From positions 2,046,001 to 2,110,000 of the forward strand of contig OZ244911.1 of the NCBI GenBank assembly GCA_965221765.1: a stretch of DNA of 64,000 nt, read 5' to 3'. Every line of letters starts with the position of its first letter. Positions within the stretch are counted from its first letter, which is position 1. Of the stretch, positions 27,975 to 38,161 are shown one piece after another. The notes beneath the pieces are model-generated. The model was given only the letters and a program-made list of their open reading frames with translations, searched no databases and was not told where the DNA came from. The DNA comes from Bin25 sp965221765. GTDB taxonomy: Bacteria; Bacteroidota; Bacteroidia; Flavobacteriales; Flavobacteriaceae. Both the position numbers and the translations under genes were made by a program.

Positions 27975-28039
27975 TCTTATTGATGCTTGTTAACTGGTTG
28001 CATAAAAGTACTCTCAAATATTTTATCAGCATTGCCCAT

Positions 28040-28796
28040 TTAAAAACTATCTCTTCTATGTTTTGTTGTTATTTTTTCTTTTGGTAAATGTGAAAATTGA
28101 GGTAATACTTTTCTTTGTGCAAATTCAACATAACTACTTGATATTTTTCTTGAATCTCCATTTTTAAAATGAGCCAGTACTCTTGATGCAACTGGACTAC
28201 TTTGAAGTAATAAACCATCACTACTAGTTTTAACGTAACCTCCAGAGTCATTTAATTCCAATACATAGCAAAAATTCGTTGAATTTATTTAATTGATTGT
28301 AAGGCTTTGGAAGTTCATGTATCGAGATGGTATAATGGTTTAAATAATATCGGTTGTAAATAACCCAAGTAGCATATTCACTTTCTTCCAACAAATGATT
28401 GTACTGCTTTAGAGTCGGGATTTCCCATAATGGGGCATGAAAAAAGTCTATAATCTTTTGTGCATCTAGACTTAATTCCTTCACTCTAAGTTGACTAATA
28501 TTTTCTTTTGGTGGACTATACCAAAAAGCCTCTAGTTTTTTTGTGTTAAACCGATAAAAATATCGTTTTTGATATCCGTGATGAAGAAACACCTTTTCTA
28601 TTGATTTAACCCCAATATGTCTAACATCTAATGTTCTAAAAGCAATATGATCATTGATTATTTGGTATTTATTTACAATAATTTGGTGTTGTATCATTGC
28701 CTTAATGATTTTAGAAACTTCAGGAACTCTATTAGCGTACGGCTCAAACGAACCATGGATTATCAAATCAATGGTTGATTTGTTTTGTAAATTCAT
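28040..28796 (-). pseudogene. DUF1338 (2-oxoadipate dioxygenase/decarboxylase-like) protein, frameshifted
   Basis: The N-terminal part (28248-28796) has the family hallmark NDHIAFRTLDVRHIGV, with a metal-binding His, and ends at FNEFLLCIGIK. The C-terminal part, in another frame (28040-28261), reads ELNDSGGYVKTSSDGLLLQS, then SSYVEFAQRKVLP and HRRDSF, which is the expected family ending. The two join near 28250-28265 by one base. Family members bind a metal and act on 2-oxo acids; one ligand Glu lies in the shifted part. Probably a recent inactivation, or a sequencing error. Confidence 0.8.
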
Positions 28797-29004
28797 ATAA
28801 ATTGGATTAATCTAGTGGGATAAAAAGTTTGACCAAAAATACAGTTCAACTTCGATTCGTTGCTTTAGGTTTTAAATAGTCCACTCCTTGTTAGTCAAGA
28901 GCATACCATTAAACTATTTTAATATCAGTTTGAAATTAAGGACGAATAATCTTAAATTTGTATTCGGTAAGATATTCGATTTTACCTAAGGTTCATTGAA
29001 ATAC

Positions 29005-29395
29005 GGGGTCGAGTGGTTTTGACATCGAGAATGATTATGACCGTTTGCAAGTCGAGCGCTAGAAAATAGCTCGTTAATCTTATTTTCTAATATTTAATTG
29101 GCGAAAATAATTACGCTCTAGCAGCCTAAACTGAATCTAGTTTAAAGCATTACTCGAGTTCATCGAGAAGGTTAGATGTCTAGAAGAATAGCCTTGGTTG
29201 GCGGCGATTCTTCAAAGGCACATCAAAAAGTCAACATAGGATATTAAGGTGCACTTCGTATTCGAAACTTATTTGCACTAAGAAAGTTAGTTGGAAGTTT
29301 CTTGCCAATAATTTTTCGAAAATCAAATAGAAACTAAACTTGTAGAAAACTGATTATCACTTGTTTGGACGCGGGTTCGATTCCCGCCGACTCCA
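29005..29395 (+). ncRNA. ssrA: Transfer-messenger RNA (tmRNA)
   Basis: The 5' end ggggtcgagtggttttgac and the 3' end gttcgattcccgccgactcca form the tRNA-like domain: 5' GGGGUCG pairs with 3' CGACUCC, with a G-U pair, and the T-arm GGTTCGATTCC is intact. The tag frame at 29100-29129 reads GENNYALAA followed by TAA. CCA is not encoded. tmRNA rescues stalled ribosomes and tags their products for proteolysis. Confidence 0.97.
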
Positions 29396-29750
29396 CTTTT
29401 TCAATCCAAAATCTTGAGTATATTAATCTCCTAGTTTTTTATTGGGAATTATAATCTCTGTTCACTTTGGATATAATAGATAAACTACTTTACTGCCGTA
29501 AACAGTTAAATGGACTTTTAGGCTTGAAGAATACCTCTTCAATTTCTTCATCGGATAACTTAACATATCATATTCTTGCTTCAACTCTTTTGAACTTGGA
29601 GTTAGGCAGAGAATATAGAATGCCCTTTTTATTTCTTGTATTTTGTACTGAACCATAATCCATCTATCTTCTTAATTGAATCATCGGGTTTCATCATTAA
29701 TTCATAAAAATAAAAACAAGCTCATGCACTTTTTATATTTGCGGTAAGTC
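29396..29750. other. Intergenic stretch after tmRNA
   Basis: About 355 bases. Opposing open frames of roughly 63 codons overlap at 29462-29658, but neither resembles a known protein and neither has a convincing start context. The promoter box of the next gene lies at 29734-29741. Confidence 0.45.
29734..29741 (+). promoter_or_regulatory. Minus-7 box TATATTTG before the lipid acyltransferase gene
   Basis: An exact TAnnTTTG match nine bases before the ATG, implying a very short leader. No clear minus-33 element. Confidence 0.4.
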
Positions 29751-30626
29751 ATGGAACGACTTTCATATTATTTTTTTTATTCCCTATTTTATTTTATTTC
29801 AATTTTACCAGATTGGGCGTTTTATCAAATTTCTAATCTTGTCTATACCGTGGTATATAATGTCATTGGTTATCGGAAATCATTGGTTAGAAAAAATTTA
29901 AATCTAGTATTCCCAAATCTTAATGAAACGGAAAAAAAAGAAATAGAAAAAAAATTTTATAAGCACTTTTGTGATGTTTTATTGGAATCTATTCGTCCTT
30001 TAGGGCGATCGGTTGCTTGGGTCTATGAAAGAATTCATTTTAGCAATTCAGATCTCATTAATAATCTTCAAAAAAATCATCAATTGACTATGTTGTTAGC
30101 TGGACACTATGGTGCTTGGGAATTAACCCCAACCATTTCAAAATTCAGTAAGTGGCCCGTGTATCCATTGTATACCCCCATTCGTAATAGTGGAATTGCC
30201 CATATTATAGATGAAATACGAACCAAAATTGGTTCCCAATTAGTATCTCGATACGAATTTGCCAAACACATTCGATTAAGACAAAAAGATAATTTGGGTG
30301 GACTTTATATTTTTATTAATGATCAATCTCCTCGCTTAAAAGATAGCGGATTATGGACTTCTTTTCTAAGCCAATTGGTACCCGTTCATCATGGGGCAGA
30401 ACGGATATCGAGAATAATGGATATTCCAATTGTTTTTATGGCTATATCACGAAAAAAACGAGGTTATTATAAAGCTGATTTCAAATTAATCACTCATAGC
30501 CCAAATCAATTACCTAAGAATCAAATAACAAAAATATATATCGATTTCCTAGAACGACAGATTTATAAAGACCCCACTCAATACCTATGGACACATAATC
30601 GCTTTAAACATGCCGATTCCAACTAA
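29751..30626 (+). CDS. Lysophospholipid/lipid A acyltransferase (LpxL/HtrB-like)
   Basis: A 291-residue membrane-associated protein. An N-terminal hydrophobic segment (YFFYSLFYFISILPDWAFY) is followed by the acyltransferase motif AGHYGAWELTP, whose H-x4-E pair is catalytic, and by FINDQSPRLKDSG and VHHGAERISRIMDIPIVF, all typical of LpxL-like enzymes. It adds a secondary acyl chain to lipid A or a similar lipid at the inner membrane. Its stop overlaps the 3' end of glmM on the other strand by four bases. Confidence 0.9.
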   Translation: MERLSYYFFYSLFYFISILPDWAFYQISNLVYTVVYNVIGYRKSLVRKNLNLVFPNLNETEKKEIEKKFYKHFCDVLLESIRPLGRSVAWVYERIHFSNSDLINNLQKNHQLTMLLAGHYGAWELTPTISKFSKWPVYPLYTPIRNSGIAHIIDEIRTKIGSQLVSRYEFAKHIRLRQKDNLGGLYIFINDQSPRLKDSGLWTSFLSQLVPVHHGAERISRIMDIPIVFMAISRKKRGYYKADFKLITHSPNQLPKNQITKIYIDFLERQIYKDPTQYLWTHNRFKHADSN

Positions 30627-31993
30627 TCGATGATTTGTTTTTGAATATCATGTGCTAGGGAATTTGCGCCTTCTTGTGATTTGGCTTCGGCGTAAATTCT
30701 AATGATTGGTTCTGTATTTGACTTTCTTATATGAACCCAACTATGGTCATAATCAATCTTCACACCATCCATTAAATTTGGATTGAACTTTTTATATAAC
30801 CCAATGATTTTCGAAAATGCTTTTTTTATTTGCTGTTTTGAATTCATTTGAACTTTTTCTTTACACATAAAATAGGCTGGATACTCTTTTTTTAAATCCG
30901 AGGCTGTTTTATTTCTCTGAGCCAATAGACTTAGAATAAGAGTTATACCCAATAGCGCATCTCTTCCATGATGAAGTTTAGGATAGATAACGCCACCACT
31001 ACCCTCTCCGCCTATAATAGCTCCAACTTCCTTCATTTTTTCTACAACATAAAATTCCCCAACAGATGATGAAAAATGCTCACAACCATACGCTTTAGTG
31101 ATATCTCTTAAGGCTCTTGTCGTGGAAAGATTGGAAACGGTTGGTCCCTTTTGTCGGCTTAAAATATAATCAGTACAAGCAACAATCGTATATTCTTCAC
31201 CAAAAGGAACTCCGTTTTGGTCAATCAATACCAAACGATCTACATCAGGATCAACAGCAATGCCTAAATCAGCTCTAGAGGTTACAACTTTCTGTGATAA
31301 CTCACCTAGATTTTTTGCCAAGGGTTCTGGATCTCTTTTAAAATTTCCATCTACTATATGATTGATTATTTCATATTGAATATCTAGTGCCTTCATCAAT
31401 GATGGAAAAGCCAATGATCCTGTTGAATTTATGGCATCAATAACGACTTTAAACTTTCTGTTTTTAATGGTACGATGATCCACAGCATCAAGAGAGAGTA
31501 TCCCACAAATATGATTTTCAATGGCTTCTTTATACTCAGATATTTGACCCAAATCATCAACTGAAGCAAATTTAAAATTTCCCTTATCGGCTATTTCTAT
31601 AATTTCTTTGCCAAAACTTCTTGAAATAATCTGTCCCTGTTCATTTAAGATTTTCAAAGCATTCCATTGGCGTTGATTATGACTTGCGGTTAGAATAATT
31701 CCCCCGGATGCATCAGAGTTTAGCACGTTGTATTCAACAGTGGGGGTTGTAGACAATCCCAAATCAATCACATCAACCCCCATGGCCATTAAATAATGCA
31801 TCACTAATCCTTGAACCATGACTCCAGAGATTCGACCATCCCTACCCACCATTACCGAAGGCTTTGAATATTTTTCTTTAAGTATCCTTGCATAGGCTGA
31901 AGTAAACATTAAGACATCAAGTGGTGTGAGATTTTCACCTGAAAGTCCACCAATCGTTCCCCGAAATCCTGAAACTGATTTAATTAATGGCAT
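30623..31993 (-). CDS. glmM: Phosphoglucosamine mutase (phosphohexomutase family)
   Basis: A 456-residue alpha-phosphohexomutase. The catalytic phosphoserine lies in GIILTASHNQRQWNALKIL, the metal-binding loop is DLGIAVDPDVDRLVLID, and the sugar-binding loop is GGEGSGGVIYP, followed by the phosphate-binding RKSNTEPIIRIYAEA. It interconverts glucosamine-6- and -1-phosphate for peptidoglycan and lipid A synthesis; a phosphomannomutase role is possible. Length is normal. It is divergent from the ACP phosphodiesterase-like gene. Confidence 0.88.
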   Translation of the reverse strand: MPLIKSVSGFRGTIGGLSGENLTPLDVLMFTSAYARILKEKYSKPSVMVGRDGRISGVMVQGLVMHYLMAMGVDVIDLGLSTTPTVEYNVLNSDASGGIILTASHNQRQWNALKILNEQGQIISRSFGKEIIEIADKGNFKFASVDDLGQISEYKEAIENHICGILSLDAVDHRTIKNRKFKVVIDAINSTGSLAFPSLMKALDIQYEIINHIVDGNFKRDPEPLAKNLGELSQKVVTSRADLGIAVDPDVDRLVLIDQNGVPFGEEYTIVACTDYILSRQKGPTVSNLSTTRALRDITKAYGCEHFSSSVGEFYVVEKMKEVGAIIGGEGSGGVIYPKLHHGRDALLGITLILSLLAQRNKTASDLKKEYPAYFMCKEKVQMNSKQQIKKAFSKIIGLYKKFNPNLMDGVKIDYDHSWVHIRKSNTEPIIRIYAEAKSQEGANSLAHDIQKQIID

Positions 31994-32296
31994 TTATGAT
32001 TTTCATTATAACTTCTAAATCTAATTCTGAATTAAACAAATCAGTTTGAAATTCTTTAGTGATTTCAGAGAGCTATGATTAAATTAATTTTGAACTAATT
32101 ACGAACCGAAAATCAAAACTGATTAAAAGAAAGTTGATTATCTTACTTTTTCTTATTTCTTTATATAAAAAAATAAGAAACATTCATAATCTAATCTTTA
32201 AGGAGCAAATGTAACTTATTTTGAGAAGTCATTGCAAGGCAATCACCAGAATCATTTAACCCCAAAAATAGTAATACTCGGGTCATCCCATTTTAA
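31994..32296. other. Divergent intergenic region
   Basis: About 300 AT-rich bases between glmM and the ACP phosphodiesterase-like gene, which diverge here. It must hold both promoters, but I cannot assign boxes with confidence. Confidence 0.4.
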
Positions 32297-32872
32297 ATGA
32301 ATTTTTTGGCACATATCTATCTATCAAGGAATGATAAAATGATAGGTCTAGCCAATTTGGTTGCCGACAAGATTAAGGGGAAACAATACCTTAAATACAA
32401 TTCAAAAATTCAAAAAGGAATACGGTTGCATCGAACGATAGATTCTTTTTCAGATTCAAATACCCATACCCATCAAATCACCAAAAAACTCTTTCCACAC
32501 TATCGTCATTATAGCCGAGTTATCGTCAATATGTATTTTGATCACTTTCTATCAAATCATTGGGAAAATTATAGCAGAACATCTCTTAGTGCCTATTCTA
32601 AAGAGTTTTATGCCTTTGCCATAGAACATAAGTTTATCTTTCCCCAAAACATTCAACTTTTTATTGACAAACTAGTTCATTACGATTGGCTCATGAAGTA
32701 TCAACAATTAGATGATTTACAAAACATCCTCCGGCAAATGGAACAACGATTAATATTTCCTTGCGAGATAAGTCAAAGTATTAACGAACTAAAAGCAAAT
32801 TATCATTACTTTGAGAAACTATTTTTAGCGTTTTTTAAACAGATTAATAACTACTTGAACTATAAATCATAA
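32297..32872 (+). CDS. ACP phosphodiesterase-like protein (AcpH/DUF479)
   Basis: A 191-residue HD-like protein. It opens with NFLAHIYLSRNDKMIGLANL and then has GIRLHRTIDSFSDSN, the conserved H-x3-D pair of the family, followed by VNMYFDHFLSNHW. AcpH releases 4'-phosphopantetheine from acyl carrier protein. The next gene, ggt, starts five bases after its stop, so both are probably in one transcript. Homologues are common in Bacteroidota. Confidence 0.88.
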   Translation: MNFLAHIYLSRNDKMIGLANLVADKIKGKQYLKYNSKIQKGIRLHRTIDSFSDSNTHTHQITKKLFPHYRHYSRVIVNMYFDHFLSNHWENYSRTSLSAYSKEFYAFAIEHKFIFPQNIQLFIDKLVHYDWLMKYQQLDDLQNILRQMEQRLIFPCEISQSINELKANYHYFEKLFLAFFKQINNYLNYKS

Positions 32873-32876
32873 ATAA

Positions 32877-34559
32877 TTGATAAATAAATTATTAAATCAT
32901 AAATTATCATCCTTTTTATTGTGTTTAGTTCTGCTAAATTGCAATCATAACAAACCTCCGATTGCGGCTGTAGTTTCGGCTCGGAAAGAAGCTTCCAAAA
33001 TAGGTGTTGACATCATCAAGCAAGGGGGAAATGCTTTTGATGCAGCCGTTGCAGTAGGGTTTGCATTAACTGTATGTTATCCTTTTGCAGGCAATATAGC
33101 AGGGGGTGGGTTTATGGTTTACCGCACCTATCAAGGAAAAACCGGAAGTTTGGATTATCGAGAAAAAGCACCATTGCTTGCTCATCGTGACATGTATTTA
33201 GATTCTCTAGGAAATACGATTCCTAATCTCTCTCGGATCGGTGGTTTGGCAAGTGGTGTTCCAGGATCAGTCGCTGGAATGGTAGAAATGCATAAAAAAT
33301 TTGGCTCTTTACCATGGGAAGTAATCCTACAGCCAGCCATTGACTTAGCACAAAAAGGATTTAGAGTAACTAAACAACAAGCCAATACTCTTGACCGACA
33401 CAGACAAACAATAATAGAAGTCAATGGAAAAAATTCTTTGTATAGTCAAGAATATAAAGTCAGAAAACGCATGAAAAATCCTAAACTAGCCAATACATTA
33501 CAAATCATTCAAAAAAAGGGTCATGATGGATTTTATCGTGGAGAAGTTGCCAAAAAATTAATTCAAAGAGTTCATGAAACGGGTGGTATTATCTCTCAAG
33601 ATGATTTGGATTTATACAGAGCTATTTGGAGAAAACCCATCGTATTTAATTATAATGATTTGACGGTTTACTCAATGCCTCCCCCTTCTTCTGGAGGTAT
33701 CTGTATAGGACAAATTCTCAAGATGGTAGAACCATATCCCTTAGATCAATTTGGTCATAATACGCTAAAAAGTATTCAGGTTTTAGTTGAGGCTCAGCGA
33801 CGATCATTTGCAGATCGATCTCATTTTTTAGGCGACCAAGATTTTGTCACCATATCTATTGATAGCCTATTAGATGAACATTATCTTTCTCATCGTATGC
33901 TTTCAATGGATTTTAACAAGGCAACTAAATCAGAAGATATATTACCAGGTGTATTATCTAATAGAGAACATTTCAATACCACCCATTATTCAATCATTGA
34001 TACTCAAGGAAATGCCGTTGCGGTGACCACTACACTCAATGGAGCTTACGGTTCTAAGGTCTTCGTAGAAGAGTTGGGTACCTTTTTAAATAATGAAATG
34101 GATGATTTTGTTTCGAATCCTAATGAGCCCAATATGTTCGGCATGCTGGGCGGTTATGCCAATGCCATTGAACCTCAAAAACGTATGCTTAGTTCAATGA
34201 CACCCACTATTGTTGAAAAAAATGGACAATTAGCTTTGATTGTAGGCACTCCGGGAGGTCCTACCATTATCACATCGGTAGTACAGACGATTCTCAATGT
34301 ATTTGATTATAAGATGAGCGCGCAAGAAGCTGTTGAAGCACCCCGATTTCATCATCAGTGGTATCCAGATATTATTGTTATGGAACCAGATTTATTTGAG
34401 CCCAAACTCATTGATTCATTAATAGAAAAACAATACCATGTAAGTGAAGAGCATACCAAGATTATGGGAAGAGTAGATGCTATTAAAATCGATAGTCTGG
34501 GAGTGATTTCAACAGGAGCAGATCCAAGGGGTGATGATTATGCTGCTATTTTAAGATAA
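32877..34559 (+). CDS. ggt: Gamma-glutamyltransferase lipoprotein
   Basis: A 560-residue Ntn hydrolase that cleaves glutathione and transfers gamma-glutamyl groups outside the cytoplasm. The TTG start gives a lipoprotein signal peptide (SFLLCLVLLNCNHN) with Cys near residue 22. The autoprocessing site is FNTTHYSIID near residue 364; the new N-terminal Thr is the nucleophile. Further signatures are GGFMVYRTYQGKTGSLDYRE, LNNEMDDFVSNPNEPN and SSMTPTIVE, then GTPGGPTIITSV. All are intact. It is five bases after the AcpH-like gene. Confidence 0.95.
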   Translation: MINKLLNHKLSSFLLCLVLLNCNHNKPPIAAVVSARKEASKIGVDIIKQGGNAFDAAVAVGFALTVCYPFAGNIAGGGFMVYRTYQGKTGSLDYREKAPLLAHRDMYLDSLGNTIPNLSRIGGLASGVPGSVAGMVEMHKKFGSLPWEVILQPAIDLAQKGFRVTKQQANTLDRHRQTIIEVNGKNSLYSQEYKVRKRMKNPKLANTLQIIQKKGHDGFYRGEVAKKLIQRVHETGGIISQDDLDLYRAIWRKPIVFNYNDLTVYSMPPPSSGGICIGQILKMVEPYPLDQFGHNTLKSIQVLVEAQRRSFADRSHFLGDQDFVTISIDSLLDEHYLSHRMLSMDFNKATKSEDILPGVLSNREHFNTTHYSIIDTQGNAVAVTTTLNGAYGSKVFVEELGTFLNNEMDDFVSNPNEPNMFGMLGGYANAIEPQKRMLSSMTPTIVEKNGQLALIVGTPGGPTIITSVVQTILNVFDYKMSAQEAVEAPRFHHQWYPDIIVMEPDLFEPKLIDSLIEKQYHVSEEHTKIMGRVDAIKIDSLGVISTGADPRGDDYAAILR

Positions 34560-34586
34560 TCCATGATTTTCTATTTTGATTAAACG

Positions 34587-37436
34587 GTGACAGGATCAAG
34601 CAATTTAATTCATGTTTTTGGTGCTAGAGAACATAATCTTCAAAATATTGATGTTCAAATTCCAAGAGATCAACTCATTGTGATGACTGGGTTATCTGGA
34701 AGTGGTAAATCCTCTTTAGCTTTTGATACTTTGTTTGCTGAAGGTCAACGACGATATATTGAGACCTTTTCAACTTATATTAAACATCATATTTTAACTC
34801 TTGAACGACCCGATGTGGATAAGATTGAGGGATTATCTCCCGTGATTGCTATTGAACAAAAAACGACTTCACGAAATCCGCGCTCTACCGTCGGAACGGT
34901 AACTGAGCTATATGATTTTATTCGTTTGCTTTATGCTCGTATTGGAACAGCATATAGCTACATCACTAATAAAACGATGGTCAGCTATACCGATGACCAA
35001 ATTCAAAATCTTATCGAAAAGGGATATACCAACAAAAAAATTGCCATTCTAGCACCTCTAGTTCGAGATCGAAAAGGTCATTATCGTCAACTATTTGCAT
35101 CATTGATTAAAAAGGGATTTACCAAAGTACGGATTGATGGAAAAGTGAAAGACTTAAAACCCAACATGTATGTTGAACGCTATGAAATTCATAATATAGA
35201 ATTGGTTGTTGATCGCATGATTATTAAGCCTGGTGCGATTGACAATGAGTTAGAAAGACTTGGAAAAGCCATCCATTTAGCTATGGTCATGGGAAAAGAA
35301 AGTATCATGGTTGTGGATTTAGAATCATCCCATGTGAGGTATTTCAGTCGAAATTTAATGTGTCCTATTTCAGGTTTGTCATACCCAAAACCCGAACCCA
35401 ATACCTTTTCTTTTAATTCACGTAAAGGCATGTGTCCTAAATGTAAGGGAATCGGGCACCTATCGATAATTGATTCAGAAAAAATTATTCCCGATACTAG
35501 TTTATCAATAAATGAAGGTGGAATTGCTGGAATGAATGCAATCAGAAATCGTTGGATATTTTCTGAGTTTGTTCGTATTGCAGAGTGTTTTGAATTTTCA
35601 TTAGATAGCCCTATTGATCAAATCCCAAAAAAAGCCATCGATACTATACTGTACGGCTCTGAATCTCATCATAAAGTCCCATTGAAGGCCTCAAAAATCA
35701 CTAAACATGTTAAATTAAACTTTGAAGGTATTATTCCATATTTAAATTCGTTTAATAAAGACAACACTTCTAATTCCCATTGGAAATGGGTTTCCCAATT
35801 CATGAGTTCAACGTTGTGTGATGAATGCGATGGGAATCGTTTGATGAAAACGGCTCAATTTTATAAGGTGGATAGTCAATCCATCAGTGAAATTTGTAAC
35901 TGGGATTTAATTCGTTTAAGTCAATGGTTTAATGCCCTACCTAATCGATTATCTAAAAAAGAATACGTTATCGGTATAGAAATCATTAAAGAAATCAATT
36001 CAAGAATTCAGTTTTTAATGGATGTGGGATTAGGATATCTTCATTTGAACAGAGATTCAGGAAGTCTATCAGGTGGAGAATCTCAACGTATTCGTTTAGC
36101 TACACAGATCGGTTCTCATTTAGTAGGAGTACTCTATATACTAGACGAACCCAGCATTGGGCTTCATCAAAGAGATAATCATCGATTGATTCATTCATTA
36201 AAAAACTTAAAAGATTTAGGCAATTCCGTAATTGTTGTTGAACACGATAGAGAAATGATGTTACAGGCCGATTACTTGATTGATTTGGGACCTGGAGCCG
36301 GTCAAAATGGTGGAAAAGTTATTTCGATGGGAAAACCATCAGAAATCAAGTCTCAAAATACACTTACAGGAAAGTATTTATCAGGGAATCTAGAAATTGA
36401 AATTCCCAAGATTAGAAGAGTTGGAAATGGAAAATATATTGAATTAAGAGGTTGTACAGGTAATAGTTTAAAATCTGTAAATCTTAAAATCCCTCTTGGG
36501 ATGATGGTTGGGGTAACAGGCGTTTCAGGAAGCGGAAAATCAACTCTTATCAATCATACCCTTTACCCAATTCTTAAGAAGATAATTTACAATAGTCACG
36601 ACCCAGTACCTCTACCCTATAAATCCATTACTGGAACAACTCATATTGATAAAGTGATTGATATTAATCAATCCCCTATTGGGAAAACGCCTCGAAGCAA
36701 TCCAGTAACTTATTGTAATATATTCTCTCATATCAGAAAATTATTTACTTCTACTTTAGAGTCACAAATTAGAGGCTACGAAGTAGGACGTTTTAGTTTT
36801 AATGTTAAAACTGGCCGTTGTAATGAATGTATGGGACGAGGTGTCCAAGAAATTGCCATGAATTTTCTGCCCAATGTTGAAGTAGAATGTGATGTTTGCT
36901 ATGGTAAACGATATAATGCTGAAACTTTGGAAATCAAATACAAAGGCAAAACTATTAATGATGTATTGAATTTATCGTTTAATCAAGCTTGTGAATTTTT
37001 TAAAAATATTCCTTCTCTTAAAAAAAAACTACAGGTATTGTGTGATGTTGGTTTGGGGTATTTAACACTAGGGCAACGTTCTACTACTCTATCTGGAGGA
37101 GAATCGCAAAGAATTAAGTTGGCTCGTGAATTGACTAAAATAGCTACCGGGAAAACCTTTTATATTCTGGATGAACCCACTACAGGACTGCATCTTGAAG
37201 ATATTAGAGTATTGCTCAAGGTTTTGAATATTTTAGTTGATAAAGGAAATACCATATTAATTATTGAACATAATCTCGATGTGATTAAACAAGTAGATTA
37301 CATCATTGATATGGGACCAGAGGGTGGACAACATGGCGGGAAAGTTGTGGCGACTGGAACCCCCGAAGAAATCATTCAAAAGAAAAATAATCATACAGCA
37401 TATTATCTATCTAAAGAACTAAACCATTCTATTTAA
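34587..37436 (+). CDS. uvrA: Excinuclease ABC subunit A
   Basis: A 949-residue damage-recognition ATPase of nucleotide-excision repair. The first ATPase has Walker A MTGLSGSGKSSLAFDT, signature LSGGESQRIRLATQIG and YILDEPSIGLHQRDN; the second has GVTGVSGSGKSTLINHT, LSGGESQRIKLARELT and YILDEPTTGLHLEDI. Zinc modules are visible at CPKCKGIGH, CDECDGNR, CNECMGRG and CDVCYGKR. The first zinc module begins CPISG instead of CPxCG. The start is GTG at 34587. It is followed six bases after its stop by the LOG gene. Confidence 0.97.
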   Translation: MTGSSNLIHVFGAREHNLQNIDVQIPRDQLIVMTGLSGSGKSSLAFDTLFAEGQRRYIETFSTYIKHHILTLERPDVDKIEGLSPVIAIEQKTTSRNPRSTVGTVTELYDFIRLLYARIGTAYSYITNKTMVSYTDDQIQNLIEKGYTNKKIAILAPLVRDRKGHYRQLFASLIKKGFTKVRIDGKVKDLKPNMYVERYEIHNIELVVDRMIIKPGAIDNELERLGKAIHLAMVMGKESIMVVDLESSHVRYFSRNLMCPISGLSYPKPEPNTFSFNSRKGMCPKCKGIGHLSIIDSEKIIPDTSLSINEGGIAGMNAIRNRWIFSEFVRIAECFEFSLDSPIDQIPKKAIDTILYGSESHHKVPLKASKITKHVKLNFEGIIPYLNSFNKDNTSNSHWKWVSQFMSSTLCDECDGNRLMKTAQFYKVDSQSISEICNWDLIRLSQWFNALPNRLSKKEYVIGIEIIKEINSRIQFLMDVGLGYLHLNRDSGSLSGGESQRIRLATQIGSHLVGVLYILDEPSIGLHQRDNHRLIHSLKNLKDLGNSVIVVEHDREMMLQADYLIDLGPGAGQNGGKVISMGKPSEIKSQNTLTGKYLSGNLEIEIPKIRRVGNGKYIELRGCTGNSLKSVNLKIPLGMMVGVTGVSGSGKSTLINHTLYPILKKIIYNSHDPVPLPYKSITGTTHIDKVIDINQSPIGKTPRSNPVTYCNIFSHIRKLFTSTLESQIRGYEVGRFSFNVKTGRCNECMGRGVQEIAMNFLPNVEVECDVCYGKRYNAETLEIKYKGKTINDVLNLSFNQACEFFKNIPSLKKKLQVLCDVGLGYLTLGQRSTTLSGGESQRIKLARELTKIATGKTFYILDEPTTGLHLEDIRVLLKVLNILVDKGNTILIIEHNLDVIKQVDYIIDMGPEGGQHGGKVVATGTPEEIIQKKNNHTAYYLSKELNHSI

Positions 37437-37441
37437 GCCTT

Positions 37442-38125
37442 ATGAGCACTAAAAAAGCACTGACTTGGCATCAAACCAAAACCCAAGATAATTGGATGAT
37501 TTTTAAAGTCATTAGTGAATTTGTTGAAGCCTTTGATACCCTAGAATCTATCGGGCCATGTATTTCAATTTTTGGTTCAGCCCAGACAAAACCAAACCAT
37601 CCTGACTACCAACTCACTGTAGAGATTTCAAAGGCTATTGTAGATTTAGGATTTGGTATAATTAGTGGTGGAGGACCAGGTATCATGGAAGCGGCCAATA
37701 AAGGGGCTCATCTAGCCAATGGAACTTCAGTTGGATTACATATTGAATTACCTTCTGAACAATTTAGCAATCCTTTTATCGATAAAAATCGGTTGATTGC
37801 ATTTAAATATTTTTTTACTCGAAAAGTGATGTTTGTCAAATATGCTCAAGGTTTTGTAGTTCTACCCGGCGGGTTTGGTACATTGGATGAGTTTTTTGAA
37901 GCAGTTACATTGATTCAAACCCGGAAGATTAAACAATTTCCAATTATTCTAGTTGGTTCTGATTATTGGAAGAATCTTTTGAAATGGTTTGATGATGTTC
38001 TATTAAAAACTGGAAAAATAAAATCCGATGATTTAGAATTATTTTCGGTAGTTGATACCGCCCAAGAAGTGATTGATAAAATCACTGGATTTCATCAAAA
38101 GGGAATTTACAAGCCAAATTTTTAA
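37442..38125 (+). CDS. LOG-family (TIGR00730) nucleotide-binding protein
   Basis: A 227-residue Rossmann-fold protein with GGGPGIMEAANKGAHLANG and the motif LPGGFGTLDEFFEAVTLIQT (PGGxGTxxE), the signature of LOG proteins, which are nucleotide 5'-monophosphate nucleosidases related to cytokinin-activating enzymes. Bacterial substrates may be purine or pyrimidine monophosphates. The ATG is six bases after the uvrA stop, which suggests co-transcription. Complete. Confidence 0.92.
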   Translation: MSTKKALTWHQTKTQDNWMIFKVISEFVEAFDTLESIGPCISIFGSAQTKPNHPDYQLTVEISKAIVDLGFGIISGGGPGIMEAANKGAHLANGTSVGLHIELPSEQFSNPFIDKNRLIAFKYFFTRKVMFVKYAQGFVVLPGGFGTLDEFFEAVTLIQTRKIKQFPIILVGSDYWKNLLKWFDDVLLKTGKIKSDDLELFSVVDTAQEVIDKITGFHQKGIYKPNF

Positions 38126-38161
38126 CGCCTTAACTTCTTTTATTTAGTTCCTATTTTAGGT

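Noticed and set aside
29462..29658. Opposing frames of about 63 codons after tmRNA
   Set aside because: Neither has similarity or a good start context; they overlap each other completely.
35350..35460. UvrA zinc module 1 starts CPISG rather than CPxCG
   Set aside because: As I recall, Bacteroidota UvrA proteins often have a non-Cys residue here, so this is probably a lineage trait and not a defect.
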